From Escherichia fergusonii ATCC 35469 (GTDB lineage: Bacteria > Pseudomonadota > Gammaproteobacteria > Enterobacterales > Enterobacteriaceae), in assembly GCF_000026225.1 (NCBI RefSeq), contig NC_011740.1, forward strand, positions 2,542,001 to 2,606,000: DNA of 64,000 bases, written 5' to 3'. The notes under the pieces are model-generated. The model was not told the origin of the DNA. It saw only the letters and a program-made list of their open reading frames with translations, and did no database searches. The position numbers were made by a program, and so were the translations under genes. Below, one piece after another: positions 44,470 through 52,705 of the stretch. The first letter of the stretch is position 1. Every line of letters starts with the position of its first letter.

Positions 44470-46014
44470 ATGTTGCCGCAAGAAATTGACACTCCCAAGA
44501 CTCATGAATCACCTGTAATCATAGAAACTCATGACTTATCGCGCATTTATCCTGGTGTGGTGGCGTTAGATAACGTGAATTACCGTGTCTATCGCAATAA
44601 AGTGAATGTGCTTATTGGTGAAAACGGTGCGGGTAAATCCACAATGATGAAAATGCTGGCGGGGGTTGAAACACCTTCCTCAGGCAAGATCATTCTTGAT
44701 GGTAAAGAAGTTACCCTAAATTCTACCCATCAGGCCGAAAAACATGGAATTAGTATCATTTTTCAGGAGCTGAATTTATTCCCGAATATGAATGTCATGG
44801 ATAACATTTTCATGGCTAATGAATTTTTTCAGAAAGGGAAGATTAACGAAAAATATCAATATGAATTAGCCAAATCTTTACTAGAGAGACTGGAACTGGA
44901 TGTTGATCCCTATACCCAACTGGGAGAACTTGGTATTGGTCATCAACAACTGGTGGAGATTGCCCGTGCCCTTTCTAAAGATACCCGGGTACTGATTATG
45001 GATGAACCGACGTCGGCCCTCAGCCAGTCGGAAGTCAAAGTCCTTTTCAATGTGATCGCACAACTGAAGCGCCGTGGTGTCACCATCATTTATATCTCCC
45101 ACCGACTGGAAGAGTTGATGGAGATTGGCGATTTCATCACCATCTTCCGTGATGGTCGCTTTATTAGTGAACGCGCCGTGAGCGATGCCAGTATTCCGTG
45201 GATCATCGCGCAAATGGTCGGTGATAAGAAAAAACATTTTGATTATCAACCAGCTACACAAGGTAACACTGTACTGGCGGTACAGGGGTTAACGGCGCTA
45301 CATCCCAGCGGTGGTTACAAACTCAATGATGTGACATTCAGCCTGCGTAAAGGCGAAGTTATCGGCATTTACGGCTTGCTGGGCGCAGGACGTACTGAGC
45401 TATTTAAGGGGCTGGTGGGCCTGATGCCCTGTCAGAGTGGGAAGATCCAGCTTAATGGTGAAACCATCGACAAATGCCATTTCCAGGCGCGGCTCAAAAA
45501 GGGGCTGGCGTTGGTGCCAGAAGATCGCCAGGGCGAAGGCGTCGTTCAGATGATGTCGATTCAGTCCAATATGACGCTATCCGATTTCAGCCTGCAAGGT
45601 TTTCGCCGTGCCTGGAAATGGCTGAATCCGCAAAAAGAGAGCGCCAGTGTGAAAGAGATGATCCAGCAACTGGCGATCAAAGTCAGCGATGCCGAACTCC
45701 CTATTACCTCACTCAGCGGCGGTAACCAGCAAAAAGTGGTGCTTGGCAAAGCGTTGATGACCCAGCCACAGGTGGTGTTTCTTGATGAACCCACACGCGG
45801 CATTGATGTTGGCGCAAAAACCGATGTCTATCAGCTGGTGGGAAAAATGGCACAACAGGGGCTGGCAGTCATGTTCTCTTCTTCAGAACTCGATGAAGTC
45901 ATGGCACTGGCAGATCGCATTCTGGTGATGGCTGATGGCCGTATTACCGCTGATCTCCCCCGGGGCGAAGTCACCCGAGAGAAACTGATCGCGGCTTCAA
46001 CACCTCAAGATTAA
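44470..46014 (+). CDS. RbsA-like sugar ABC transporter ATPase (two nucleotide-binding domains)
   Basis: The 514-residue protein is a double ATPase of the CUT2 family. First domain: Walker A GENGAGKST near 54, signature LGIGHQQLVEIARAL near 155, Walker B LIMDEPTSAL. Second domain: degenerate Walker A GLLGAGRTEL near 302, signature LSGGNQQKVVLGKAL near 417 and Walker B VFLDEPTRGIDVG. The unequal loops are typical of RbsA/MglA/XylG. It energises import through the permease that follows. Confidence 0.95.
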   Translation: MLPQEIDTPKTHESPVIIETHDLSRIYPGVVALDNVNYRVYRNKVNVLIGENGAGKSTMMKMLAGVETPSSGKIILDGKEVTLNSTHQAEKHGISIIFQELNLFPNMNVMDNIFMANEFFQKGKINEKYQYELAKSLLERLELDVDPYTQLGELGIGHQQLVEIARALSKDTRVLIMDEPTSALSQSEVKVLFNVIAQLKRRGVTIIYISHRLEELMEIGDFITIFRDGRFISERAVSDASIPWIIAQMVGDKKKHFDYQPATQGNTVLAVQGLTALHPSGGYKLNDVTFSLRKGEVIGIYGLLGAGRTELFKGLVGLMPCQSGKIQLNGETIDKCHFQARLKKGLALVPEDRQGEGVVQMMSIQSNMTLSDFSLQGFRRAWKWLNPQKESASVKEMIQQLAIKVSDAELPITSLSGGNQQKVVLGKALMTQPQVVFLDEPTRGIDVGAKTDVYQLVGKMAQQGLAVMFSSSELDEVMALADRILVMADGRITADLPRGEVTREKLIAASTPQD

Positions 46015-46031
46015 TCAGGCTGGAATTTCTT

Positions 46032-47099
46032 ATGAATCAGAAATATATGATCTATATGTACCTGTTGAAGGCCAGAACGTTTATCGCTCTGCTGTTAGTG
46101 ATCGCCTTCTTTAGTGTGATGGTGCCTAACTTCCTGACGGCCTCTAACCTGCTGATTATGACTCAACACGTTGCGATTACCGGGCTGCTGGCAATCGGAA
46201 TGACGCTGGTGATCCTGACCGGCGGCATCGATCTTTCCGTCGGCGCGGTAGCGGGGATCTGCGGAATGGTTGCCGGGGCTCTGTTGACAAACGGCCTGCC
46301 ATTGTGGAGCGGCAATATTATTTTCTTCAACGTGCCGGAAGTGATCCTCTGCGTGGCGGTATTTGGCATTTTAGTGGGACTGGTGAATGGCGCGGTAATC
46401 ACCCGCTTTGGTGTCGCGCCCTTTATATGCACCCTCGGTATGATGTACGTCGCCCGTGGCTCTGCCCTGCTGTTTAATGACGGCAGCACTTACCCTAATC
46501 TCAACGGCATAGAAACGCTGGGCAACACGGGTTTCGCCACCCTTGGTTCTGGCACGTTTTTAGGCGTTTATCTGCCAATCTGGCTGATGATTGGCTTTTT
46601 GGTTTTAGGCTACTGGATCACGACTAAAACGCCGCTCGGTCGTTATATCTATGCCATTGGTGGCAATGAATCTGCCGCGCGACTGGCAGGCGTCCCCATC
46701 GTAAAAGTCAAAGTGTTCGTCTATGCGTTCTCTGGGTTATGCGCCGCATTTGTCGGTTTGATTGTTGCCTCGCAGCTGCAAACTGCTCACCCAATGACCG
46801 GCAATATGTTCGAAATGGATGCTATTGGTGCCACGGTTCTTGGTGGAACTGCGCTGGCGGGTGGTCGGGGACGTGTCTCTGGCTCGATTATCGGTGCCTT
46901 TGTCATTGTCTTCCTCGCCGATGGCATGGTGATGATGGGTGTCAGTGATTTCTGGCAAATGGTCATTAAAGGCCTCGTTATCGTCACCGCCGTGGTGGTC
47001 GATCAGTTCCAGCAAAAATTGCAAAACAAAGTCATTTTGATGCGTCGCCATGAAGAAAAGATGGCCGCCTCACCTGCCGTAAAACCGCTTTCCAGTTAA
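46032..47099 (+). CDS. RbsC-like sugar ABC transporter permease
   Basis: The 355-residue protein has about ten hydrophobic helices and the family motifs GMTLVILTGGIDLSVGAV near residue 56, TKTPLGRYIYAIGGNESAARLAG near 198 (location only) and LGGTALAGGRGRVSGS near 272. It should form the membrane pore of a CUT2-type sugar importer with the ATPase encoded 17 bases upstream. Confidence 0.94.
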   Translation: MNQKYMIYMYLLKARTFIALLLVIAFFSVMVPNFLTASNLLIMTQHVAITGLLAIGMTLVILTGGIDLSVGAVAGICGMVAGALLTNGLPLWSGNIIFFNVPEVILCVAVFGILVGLVNGAVITRFGVAPFICTLGMMYVARGSALLFNDGSTYPNLNGIETLGNTGFATLGSGTFLGVYLPIWLMIGFLVLGYWITTKTPLGRYIYAIGGNESAARLAGVPIVKVKVFVYAFSGLCAAFVGLIVASQLQTAHPMTGNMFEMDAIGATVLGGTALAGGRGRVSGSIIGAFVIVFLADGMVMMGVSDFWQMVIKGLVIVTAVVVDQFQQKLQNKVILMRRHEEKMAASPAVKPLSS

Positions 47100-47152
47100 T
47101 TAACATCATTCAACCGGGCATTAAATTGCCCGGCTTATACAGGGGAAAACAT

Positions 47153-47950
47153 ATGCAACGTAATTTTCAGGGTAAGACTGTAGTTATTACCGGGGCATGC
47201 CGGGGAATTGGGGCCGGGATCGCTGAACGCTTCGCCCGCGATGGCGCAAATCTGGTGATGGTTTCTAACGCTGCACGCGTTCATGAAACTGCTGAGCAAC
47301 TGCGCCAACGTTATCAGGCTGACATTTTGTCATTAGAAGTCGATGTGACAGATGAAGCACAAGTACAGGCACTCTATGAACAAGCGGCTGCACGTTTTGG
47401 CAGCATCGATGTTTCCATCCAGAATGCGGGCATTATCACCATCGATTATTTTGATCGGATGCCGACTGCTGATTTCGAAAAAGTGCTGGCGGTGAACACG
47501 ACGGCAGTCTGGCTCTGCTGCCGGGAAGCAGCCAAATATATGGTGAAACAGAATCACGGCTGCCTGATCAACACCTCTTCCGGCCAGGGACGTCAGGGGT
47601 TTATCTATACCCCACACTATGCAGCCAGCAAAATGGGGGTGATCGGCATTACGCAAAGCCTGGCCCACGAGTTGGCGCAATGGAATATCACTGTTAACGC
47701 CTTCTGCCCGGGTATTATCGAAAGCGAAATGTGGGACTACAACGACCGTGTATGGGGAGAAATTCTCAGTACCGATGACAAGCGTTATGGCAAAGGCGAG
47801 CTTATGGCGGAATGGGTGGAAGGTATTCCGATGAAGCGTGCCGGTAAACCTGAAGATGTTGCCGGACTGGTTGCCTTCCTCGCCTCTGACGATGCGCGTT
47901 ATCTCACCGGTCAAACCATCAACATCGACGGCGGCCTGATTATGTCGTAA
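47153..47950 (+). CDS. Short-chain dehydrogenase 1, probable polyol/sugar dehydrogenase
   Basis: The 265-residue classical SDR has the cofactor loop TGACRGIG near residue 12, NAG near 90, the catalytic Ser in INTSSGQG near 142 and YAASKMG (Tyr-Lys) near 157. The end INIDGGLIMS resembles sorbitol/galactitol-type dehydrogenases. The ATG at 47153 follows GGGGAAAAC; an upstream in-frame start at 47126 is in the spacer. Likely role: oxidation of the imported polyol or sugar, or one half of an epimerisation with the next SDR. Substrate is unknown. Confidence 0.88.
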   Translation: MQRNFQGKTVVITGACRGIGAGIAERFARDGANLVMVSNAARVHETAEQLRQRYQADILSLEVDVTDEAQVQALYEQAAARFGSIDVSIQNAGIITIDYFDRMPTADFEKVLAVNTTAVWLCCREAAKYMVKQNHGCLINTSSGQGRQGFIYTPHYAASKMGVIGITQSLAHELAQWNITVNAFCPGIIESEMWDYNDRVWGEILSTDDKRYGKGELMAEWVEGIPMKRAGKPEDVAGLVAFLASDDARYLTGQTINIDGGLIMS

Positions 47951-47982
47951 TGCCCCTGCGGGCTCATAAAAGAGATATCAAA

Positions 47983-48768
47983 ATGATCGCAAAAGATTTT
48001 GCTCAACAATTGTTTGATCTCCACGATCGCGTCGCCTTTGTCACTGGCGCAGGTAGCGGTATCGGACAAATGATCGCTCTGGCTTTTGCCAGCGCAGGCG
48101 CACGAGTGGTGTGTTTTGATCTACGGGAAGATGGCGGACTTAAAGAGACGGTTAATCATATCGAAGCACTTGGTGGACAAGCCTTGTATTACACGGGCGA
48201 TGTTCGGGAGTTGAGAGATCTTCGCTCAGCAGTCGCTCTGGCAAAAACACATTTTGGTCGTCTGGATATTGCCGTAAACGCCGCTGGAATCGCTAACGCG
48301 AACCCGGCGCTGGAAATGGAAAGCGAGCAATGGCAACGCGTTATAGATATCAACCTGACTGGTGTGTGGAATTCCTGTAAGGCGGAAGCCGAGTTAATGG
48401 TAGAGAACGGAGGCGGTTCGATTATAAATATTGCGTCAATGTCCGGGATTATCGTCAATCGCGGTCTGGAACAGGCCCACTACAACAGCTCCAAAGCAGG
48501 CGTGATTCATTTATCTAAAAGTCTTGCGATGGAATGGGTGAGTAATGGGATCCGCGTGAACTCAATCAGCCCAGGATATACCGCGACACCAATGAATACC
48601 CGACCTGAAATGGTGCATCAGACACGGGAGTTTGAAAGCCAGACGCCGATTCAACGGATGGCGAAAGTGGAAGAGATGGCGGGCCCAGCGCTGTTCCTTG
48701 CCAGCGATGCGGCGTCATTCTGCACTGGTGTTGATCTGGTGGTCGATGGTGGTTTTATCTGCTGGTAA
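47983..48768 (+). CDS. Short-chain dehydrogenase 2, probable polyol dehydrogenase
   Basis: The 261-residue classical SDR has TGAGSGIGQM near residue 22, NAAGIANANP near 101, INIASMSGI near 147 and YNSSKAG near 166. The ending VDLVVDGGFICW is typical of pentitol/hexitol dehydrogenases. An ATG at 47950 that overlaps the previous stop is in frame and would add 11 residues; I prefer 47983. It is the last gene of the cluster and ends ten bases before the first hokE repeat. Confidence 0.87.
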   Translation: MIAKDFAQQLFDLHDRVAFVTGAGSGIGQMIALAFASAGARVVCFDLREDGGLKETVNHIEALGGQALYYTGDVRELRDLRSAVALAKTHFGRLDIAVNAAGIANANPALEMESEQWQRVIDINLTGVWNSCKAEAELMVENGGGSIINIASMSGIIVNRGLEQAHYNSSKAGVIHLSKSLAMEWVSNGIRVNSISPGYTATPMNTRPEMVHQTREFESQTPIQRMAKVEEMAGPALFLASDAASFCTGVDLVVDGGFICW

Positions 48769-48774
48769 AAATGG

Positions 48775-48808
48775 TTTCGCCCGCAGCCATCACTGACCGC
48801 GGGCGAAA
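48775..48808. terminator. Hairpin ending SDR2 and hokE copy 1 transcripts
   Basis: TTTCGCCCGC / GCGGGCGAAA is a 10-bp stem between the SDR2 stop and the convergent hok gene. On the minus strand it lies downstream of hok, where the hok mRNA 3-prime end is expected. A copy of the right part recurs at 49281. Confidence 0.6.
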
Positions 48809-48877
48809 GTGTAAAGCAGGTGCCTTACCATCCTGACCTGACAACCGGATATGCGGGGATTACTCCCCGCACAACGG

Positions 48878-49030
48878 CTACTTCTTCGGTTCGTAAGCGA
48901 GAACAGCCCTGAACTCAATATTACGTTCCTTTACGGTGAACTCACACAGCGAGTCGCCGACCAGAAGCGTAAATCCCAGCACTGTCAAACACAGCACTAT
49001 GACCGCCACAAGGGAATATTTCGTCAGCAT
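48878..49030 (-). CDS. hokE: Hok-type toxic membrane peptide, HokE copy 1
   Basis: The 50-residue peptide starts MLTKYSLVAVIVLCLTVLGF and ends VLAYEPKK. It has one membrane helix and the conserved C-terminal region with Cys and Glu of the Hok family; Hok peptides depolarise the inner membrane. It differs from K-12 HokE at residue 6 (Ser for Ala) and residue 41 (Arg for Lys). Upstream are an in-frame extension to an ATG at 49129 and an out-of-frame leader ORF from GTG at 49175 to 48942, the candidate mok frames that gate hok translation. Confidence 0.88.
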   Translation of the reverse strand: MLTKYSLVAVIVLCLTVLGFTLLVGDSLCEFTVKERNIEFRAVLAYEPKK

Positions 49031-49059
49031 GTTTATATTGCCTCCATGCGAAGAAGGGA

Positions 49060-49190
49060 CTACCATCCGAGTTGTTGAGGTTCGGAGTGGCAGCCCCAGG
49101 GTTGATAGAAATATCTCCTGGGGCTTCATCTTTCCAGACCTCAGAGTAAACCTGAAACCGGAAAGCTTCAGGCACCCGCCGTTATCTTAC
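49060..49190 (+). ncRNA. Inferred Sok-type antisense RNA region, copy 1
   Basis: In hok/sok loci an antisense RNA covers the mok start region upstream of hok. The leader here keeps the 5-prime stem (CCTGAA / TTTCAGG on the minus strand, near 49150-49175) and a GCCCCAGG / CCTGGGGC hairpin near 49094-49124. The exact promoter and ends of the antisense RNA are not resolved. Confidence 0.35.
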
Positions 49191-49280
49191 CCTTCCTTAG
49201 CGAAATAGCTGTTTATTTATACAGTGAGTCCTGTTTCGGACTTCTGTTGGCAAAACTGATCATTGCCCTTAAAACGACAT

Positions 49281-49748
49281 CGCCCGCAGCCATCACTGAC
49301 CGCGGGCGAAAGTGTAAAGCAGGTGCCTTACCATCCTGACCTGACAACCGGATATGCGGGGATTGCTCCCCGCACAACGGCTACTTCTTCGGTTCGTAAG
49401 CGAGAACAGCCTTAAACTCAATATTACGTTCCTTCACCGTAAACTCACACAGCGAGTCGCCGACCAGAAGCGTAAATCCCAGCACCGTCAAACACAGCAC
49501 TATGACTGCCACAAGGGCATATTTCGTCAGCATGTTTATATTGCCTCCATGCGAAGAAGGGGCTACCATCCAAATTGTTCGGGTTTGGAGTGGCAGCCCC
49601 AGGGTTGATAGAAATATCTCCTGGGGCTTCATCTTTCCAGACCTCAGAGTAAACCTGAAACCGGAAAGCTTCAGGCACCCGCAGTCATCTTACCCTTCCT
49701 TAGCAAAATAGCTGTTTATTTATACAGTTAGTCTTATTTCGGACTTCT
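49281..49748. repeat. hokE repeat unit, copy 2
   Basis: Second copy of the 468-base repeat, gapless with 48778-49245. Confidence 0.9.
49381..49533 (-). CDS. hokE: Hok-type toxic membrane peptide, HokE copy 2
   Basis: The 50-residue peptide (MLTKYALVAVIVLCLTVLGF ... VLAYEPKK) equals the K-12 HokE sequence as I remember it, so this is probably the native copy next to ybdK. Candidate leader frames correspond to copy 1: in-frame ATG at 49632 and out-of-frame ORF 49445-49678. An antisense Sok RNA is expected on the plus strand around 49565-49690. K-12 has IS186 near this gene; none is present here. Confidence 0.92.
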   Translation of the reverse strand: MLTKYALVAVIVLCLTVLGFTLLVGDSLCEFTVKERNIEFKAVLAYEPKK

Positions 49749-49984
49749 CACTACGCATTAGATCAACCGAAACTAAGCCAGTTTTTCCTTCGCCCCTCAA
49801 TCGTCAAAATTCTCCGCCGCCAGCCAGCTATGCCATAACTTGGCACATTGCAAAAGTAGCCAAATTGCTTCAGTAGCAATCAGTTCACCATCACCAAAAA
49901 AAAGAAACATTCCAGAACTTCCGCATCTCCCCCGGCCGCTCCCACTTCTATACTGAAATGAAAACGCCAACATAAGAGAAACCT
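49749..49984 (+). promoter_or_regulatory. ybdK upstream region
   Basis: This is unique sequence between the hok repeat and ybdK, together with the hok leader a gap of over 300 bases without a firm gene. A possible -10 TATACT lies at 49949-49954. Nothing else stands out. Confidence 0.35.
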
Positions 49985-51103
49985 ATGCCAATGCCCGATT
50001 TTCAAGTCTCTGAACCTTTTACCCTCGGTATTGAACTGGAAATGCAGGTGGTTAATCCGCCGGGCTATGACTTAAGCCAGGACTCTTCAACGCTGATTGA
50101 CGCGGTTAAAAATCAGATCACTGCCGGGGAAGTAAAGCACGATATCACCGAAAGCATGCTGGAGCTGGCGACGGATGTTTGCCGTGATATCAACCAGGCT
50201 GCCGGGCAATTTTCAGCGATGCAGAAAGTCGTATTGCAGGCAGCCGCAGACCATCATCTGGAAATTTGCGGCGGGGGCACGCACCCGTTTCAGAAATGGC
50301 AGCGTCAGGAGGTATGCGATAACGAACGCTATCAACGAACGCTGGAAAACTTTGGTTATCTCATTCAGCAGGCGACCGTTTTTGGTCAGCATGTCCATGT
50401 TGGCTGCGCCAGTGGCGATGACGCCATTTATTTGCTGCACGGCTTGTCGCGGTTTGTGCCGCACTTTATCGCCCTTTCTGCCGCATCGCCGTATATGCAG
50501 GGAACGGATACACGCTTTGCTTCCTCAAGACCGAATATTTTTTCCGCCTTTCCCGACAATGGCCCAATGCCGTGGGTCAGTAACTGGCAACAATTTGAAA
50601 CCCTGTTTCGTTGTCTGAGTTACACCAAGATGATCGACAGCATTAAAGATCTGCACTGGGATATTCGCCCCAGCCCCCATTTTGGCACGGTGGAAGTTCG
50701 GGTGATGGATACCCCATTAACCCTTAGCCACGCGGTAAATATGGCGGGATTAATTCAGGCCACCGCCCACTGGTTACTGACGGAACGCCCGTTCAAACAT
50801 CAGGAGAAAGATTACCTGCTGTATAAATTCAACCGCTTCCAGGCCTGCCGTTATGGGCTGGAAGGTGTCATTACCGATCCGCACACTGGCGATCGTCGAC
50901 CATTGACGGAAGACACCTTGCGATTGCTGGAAAAAATCGCCCCTTCCGCAGATAAAATTGGCGCATCGAGCGCGATTGAAGCCCTGCATCGCCAGGTCGT
51001 TAGCGGTCTGAATGAAGCGCAGCTGATGCGTGATTTCGTCGCCGATGGCGGCTCGCTGATTGGACTGGTGAAAAAGCATTGTGAAATCTGGGCCGGAGAA
51101 TAA
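49985..51103 (+). CDS. ybdK: Carboxylate-amine ligase YbdK (glutamate-cysteine ligase type 2 family)
   Basis: The 372-residue protein belongs to the GCS2 family: FTLGIELEMQVVNPP near residue 12, the HDITESMLELAT segment near 53, GGGTHPF near 95, QHVHVGCASG near 137 and RPSPHFGTVEVRVMD near 233. K-12 YbdK has weak gamma-glutamylcysteine ligase activity; its true substrate is uncertain. It is followed by ybdJ and ybdF on the same strand. Confidence 0.95.
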   Translation: MPMPDFQVSEPFTLGIELEMQVVNPPGYDLSQDSSTLIDAVKNQITAGEVKHDITESMLELATDVCRDINQAAGQFSAMQKVVLQAAADHHLEICGGGTHPFQKWQRQEVCDNERYQRTLENFGYLIQQATVFGQHVHVGCASGDDAIYLLHGLSRFVPHFIALSAASPYMQGTDTRFASSRPNIFSAFPDNGPMPWVSNWQQFETLFRCLSYTKMIDSIKDLHWDIRPSPHFGTVEVRVMDTPLTLSHAVNMAGLIQATAHWLLTERPFKHQEKDYLLYKFNRFQACRYGLEGVITDPHTGDRRPLTEDTLRLLEKIAPSADKIGASSAIEALHRQVVSGLNEAQLMRDFVADGGSLIGLVKKHCEIWAGE

Positions 51104-51168
51104 GTCGGGAATTGCCTTACAGAAGAATATCCCTGACAATGGTGTTTTAACTTACATTTAACAATGTT

Positions 51169-51417
51169 ATGAAACACCCTTTAGAAACTTTGACCACCGC
51201 AGCAGGCATTTTGCTGATGGCTTTCCTCTCTTGCCTGCTGCTGCCCGCCCCCGCACTGGGGCTGACGCTGGCACAAAAACTGGTGAGCACGTTCCATCTG
51301 ATGGATCTTAGCCAGCTTTACACTTTATTGTTTTGCCTGTGGTTTTTAGTGCTGGGCGCAATTGAGTATTTTGTTCTGCGCTTTATCTGGCAACGCTGGT
51401 TCTCACTGGCGGATTAA
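51169..51417 (+). CDS. ybdJ: Small inner-membrane protein YbdJ (DUF1158)
   Basis: The 82-residue protein has two hydrophobic segments (residues 10-30 and 48-70, the latter LYTLLFCLWFLVLGAIEYFV) and matches K-12 YbdJ with a few substitutions. Function unknown. Confidence 0.92.
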   Translation: MKHPLETLTTAAGILLMAFLSCLLLPAPALGLTLAQKLVSTFHLMDLSQLYTLLFCLWFLVLGAIEYFVLRFIWQRWFSLAD

Positions 51418-51481
51418 ACGTCGATTATCGCCGTACTTCACGGCATACTTTGCTTATTCTCCTTCGCCTAAAGGAACGTTT

Positions 51482-51850
51482 ATGGATAAGCAATCACTGC
51501 ACGAAACGGCGAAACGCCTGGCCCTTGAGTTACCCTTTGTCGAGCTTTGCTGGCCTTTTGGCCCGGAGTTCGATGTCTTTAAAATTGGCGGCAAGATTTT
51601 TATGCTGTCGTCGGAGCTGCGCGGCGTCCCCTTTATCAATTTGAAGTCCGATCCACAAAAATCCCTGTTAAATCAGCAGATATATCCGAGCATTAAGCCA
51701 GGGTATCACATGAATAAGAAGCACTGGATTTCAGTGTATCCAGGCGATGAGATCTCCGAAGCGTTACTGCGCGATCTTATCGATGATTCATGGAATTTAG
51801 TGGTTGATGGCTTATCTAAACGCGATCAAAAAAGAGTGCGCCCAGACTAA
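51482..51850 (+). CDS. ybdF: MmcQ/YjbR-family protein YbdF
   Basis: The 122-residue cytoplasmic protein has the MmcQ/YjbR double-wing fold signatures ELCWPFGPEFDVFKIGGKIF near residue 20 and KPGYHMNKKHWISV near 72. Family members are presumed DNA-binding. The start at 51482 gives the K-12 length; the frame is open further upstream through ybdJ without support. Confidence 0.92.
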   Translation: MDKQSLHETAKRLALELPFVELCWPFGPEFDVFKIGGKIFMLSSELRGVPFINLKSDPQKSLLNQQIYPSIKPGYHMNKKHWISVYPGDEISEALLRDLIDDSWNLVVDGLSKRDQKRVRPD

Positions 51851-51944
51851 AAGCGAAAATCTATAGCGCATTTTTCTCACTTACCATTTCTCGTTGAACC
51901 TTGTAATCTGCTGGCACGCAAAATTACATACACATGGAGTCTTT

Positions 51945-52598
51945 ATGGATATCATTTCTGTCGCCTTAAAGCGTCATTCCACTAAGGCATTTGATGCCAG
52001 CAAAAAACTTACCCCAGAACAGGCCGAGCAGATCAAAACTCTTCTGCAATACAGCCCATCCAGCACCAACTCCCAGCCGTGGCATTTTATTGTTGCCAGC
52101 ACGGAAGAAGGCAAAGCGCGTGTTGCCAAATCCGCCGCCGATAATTACGTGTTCAACGAGCGCAAAATGCTTGATGCCTCGCACGTCGTGGTGTTCTGCG
52201 CGAAAACCGCGATGGACGATGCCTGGCTGAAACAGGTTGTTGACCAGGAAGATGCCGATGGCCGCTTTGCCACGCCGGAAGCGAAAGCCGCGAACGATAA
52301 AGGTCGCAAATTCTTCGCCGATATGCACCGTAAAGATCTGCATGATGATGCTGAGTGGATGGCAAAACAGGTTTACCTCAACGTCGGTAACTTCCTGCTG
52401 GGCGTTGCGGCGCTGGGTCTGGACGCGGTGCCAATCGAAGGTTTTGACGCCGCAATCCTCGATGAAGAATTTGGTCTGAAAGAGAAAGGCTACACCAGCC
52501 TGGTGGTTGTTCCGGTAGGTCATCACAGCGTCGAAGATTTCAACGCTACACTGCCGAAATCCCGTCTGCCGCAAAACATCACCATAACTGAAGTGTAA
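51945..52598 (+). CDS. nfsB: Oxygen-insensitive nitroreductase NfsB
   Basis: NfsB is a cytoplasmic FMN-dependent, NAD(P)H-using homodimer that reduces nitroaromatics, quinones and prodrugs. The 217-residue protein begins MDIISVALKRHSTKAF (FMN-binding Arg-His-Ser), has YSPSSTNSQPWHF near 38 and KGYTSLVVVPVGHHS near 191. The ATG at 51945 gives the K-12 length. Confidence 0.97.
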   Translation: MDIISVALKRHSTKAFDASKKLTPEQAEQIKTLLQYSPSSTNSQPWHFIVASTEEGKARVAKSAADNYVFNERKMLDASHVVVFCAKTAMDDAWLKQVVDQEDADGRFATPEAKAANDKGRKFFADMHRKDLHDDAEWMAKQVYLNVGNFLLGVAALGLDAVPIEGFDAAILDEEFGLKEKGYTSLVVVPVGHHSVEDFNATLPKSRLPQNITITEV

Positions 52599-52705
52599 TT
52601 CTCCTTTGCCGGGCATCCGCCCGGCTATTTCCCCTCAGATTATCCTGATTTGCATAACCCTGTTTCAGCCGTCATCATAGGCTACTGTTGTATAAAGGAG
52701 ACGTT

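Larger units (their letters stand above)
48778..49245. repeat. hokE repeat unit, copy 1
   Basis: This 468-base direct repeat aligns without gaps to 49281-49748; I count about 21 mismatches (about 95% identity). It spans the hok gene, its leader and flanks. The copies are separated by 35 unique bases. Confidence 0.9.

Noticed and set aside
47333..47914. 193-codon minus-strand ORF
   Set aside because: It is a shadow of the first short-chain dehydrogenase, whose catalytic motifs are intact on the plus strand.
48769..49984. IS186 or another insertion sequence near hokE
   Set aside because: No transposase ORF or terminal inverted repeats are present; the repeat here is the duplicated hok locus itself.
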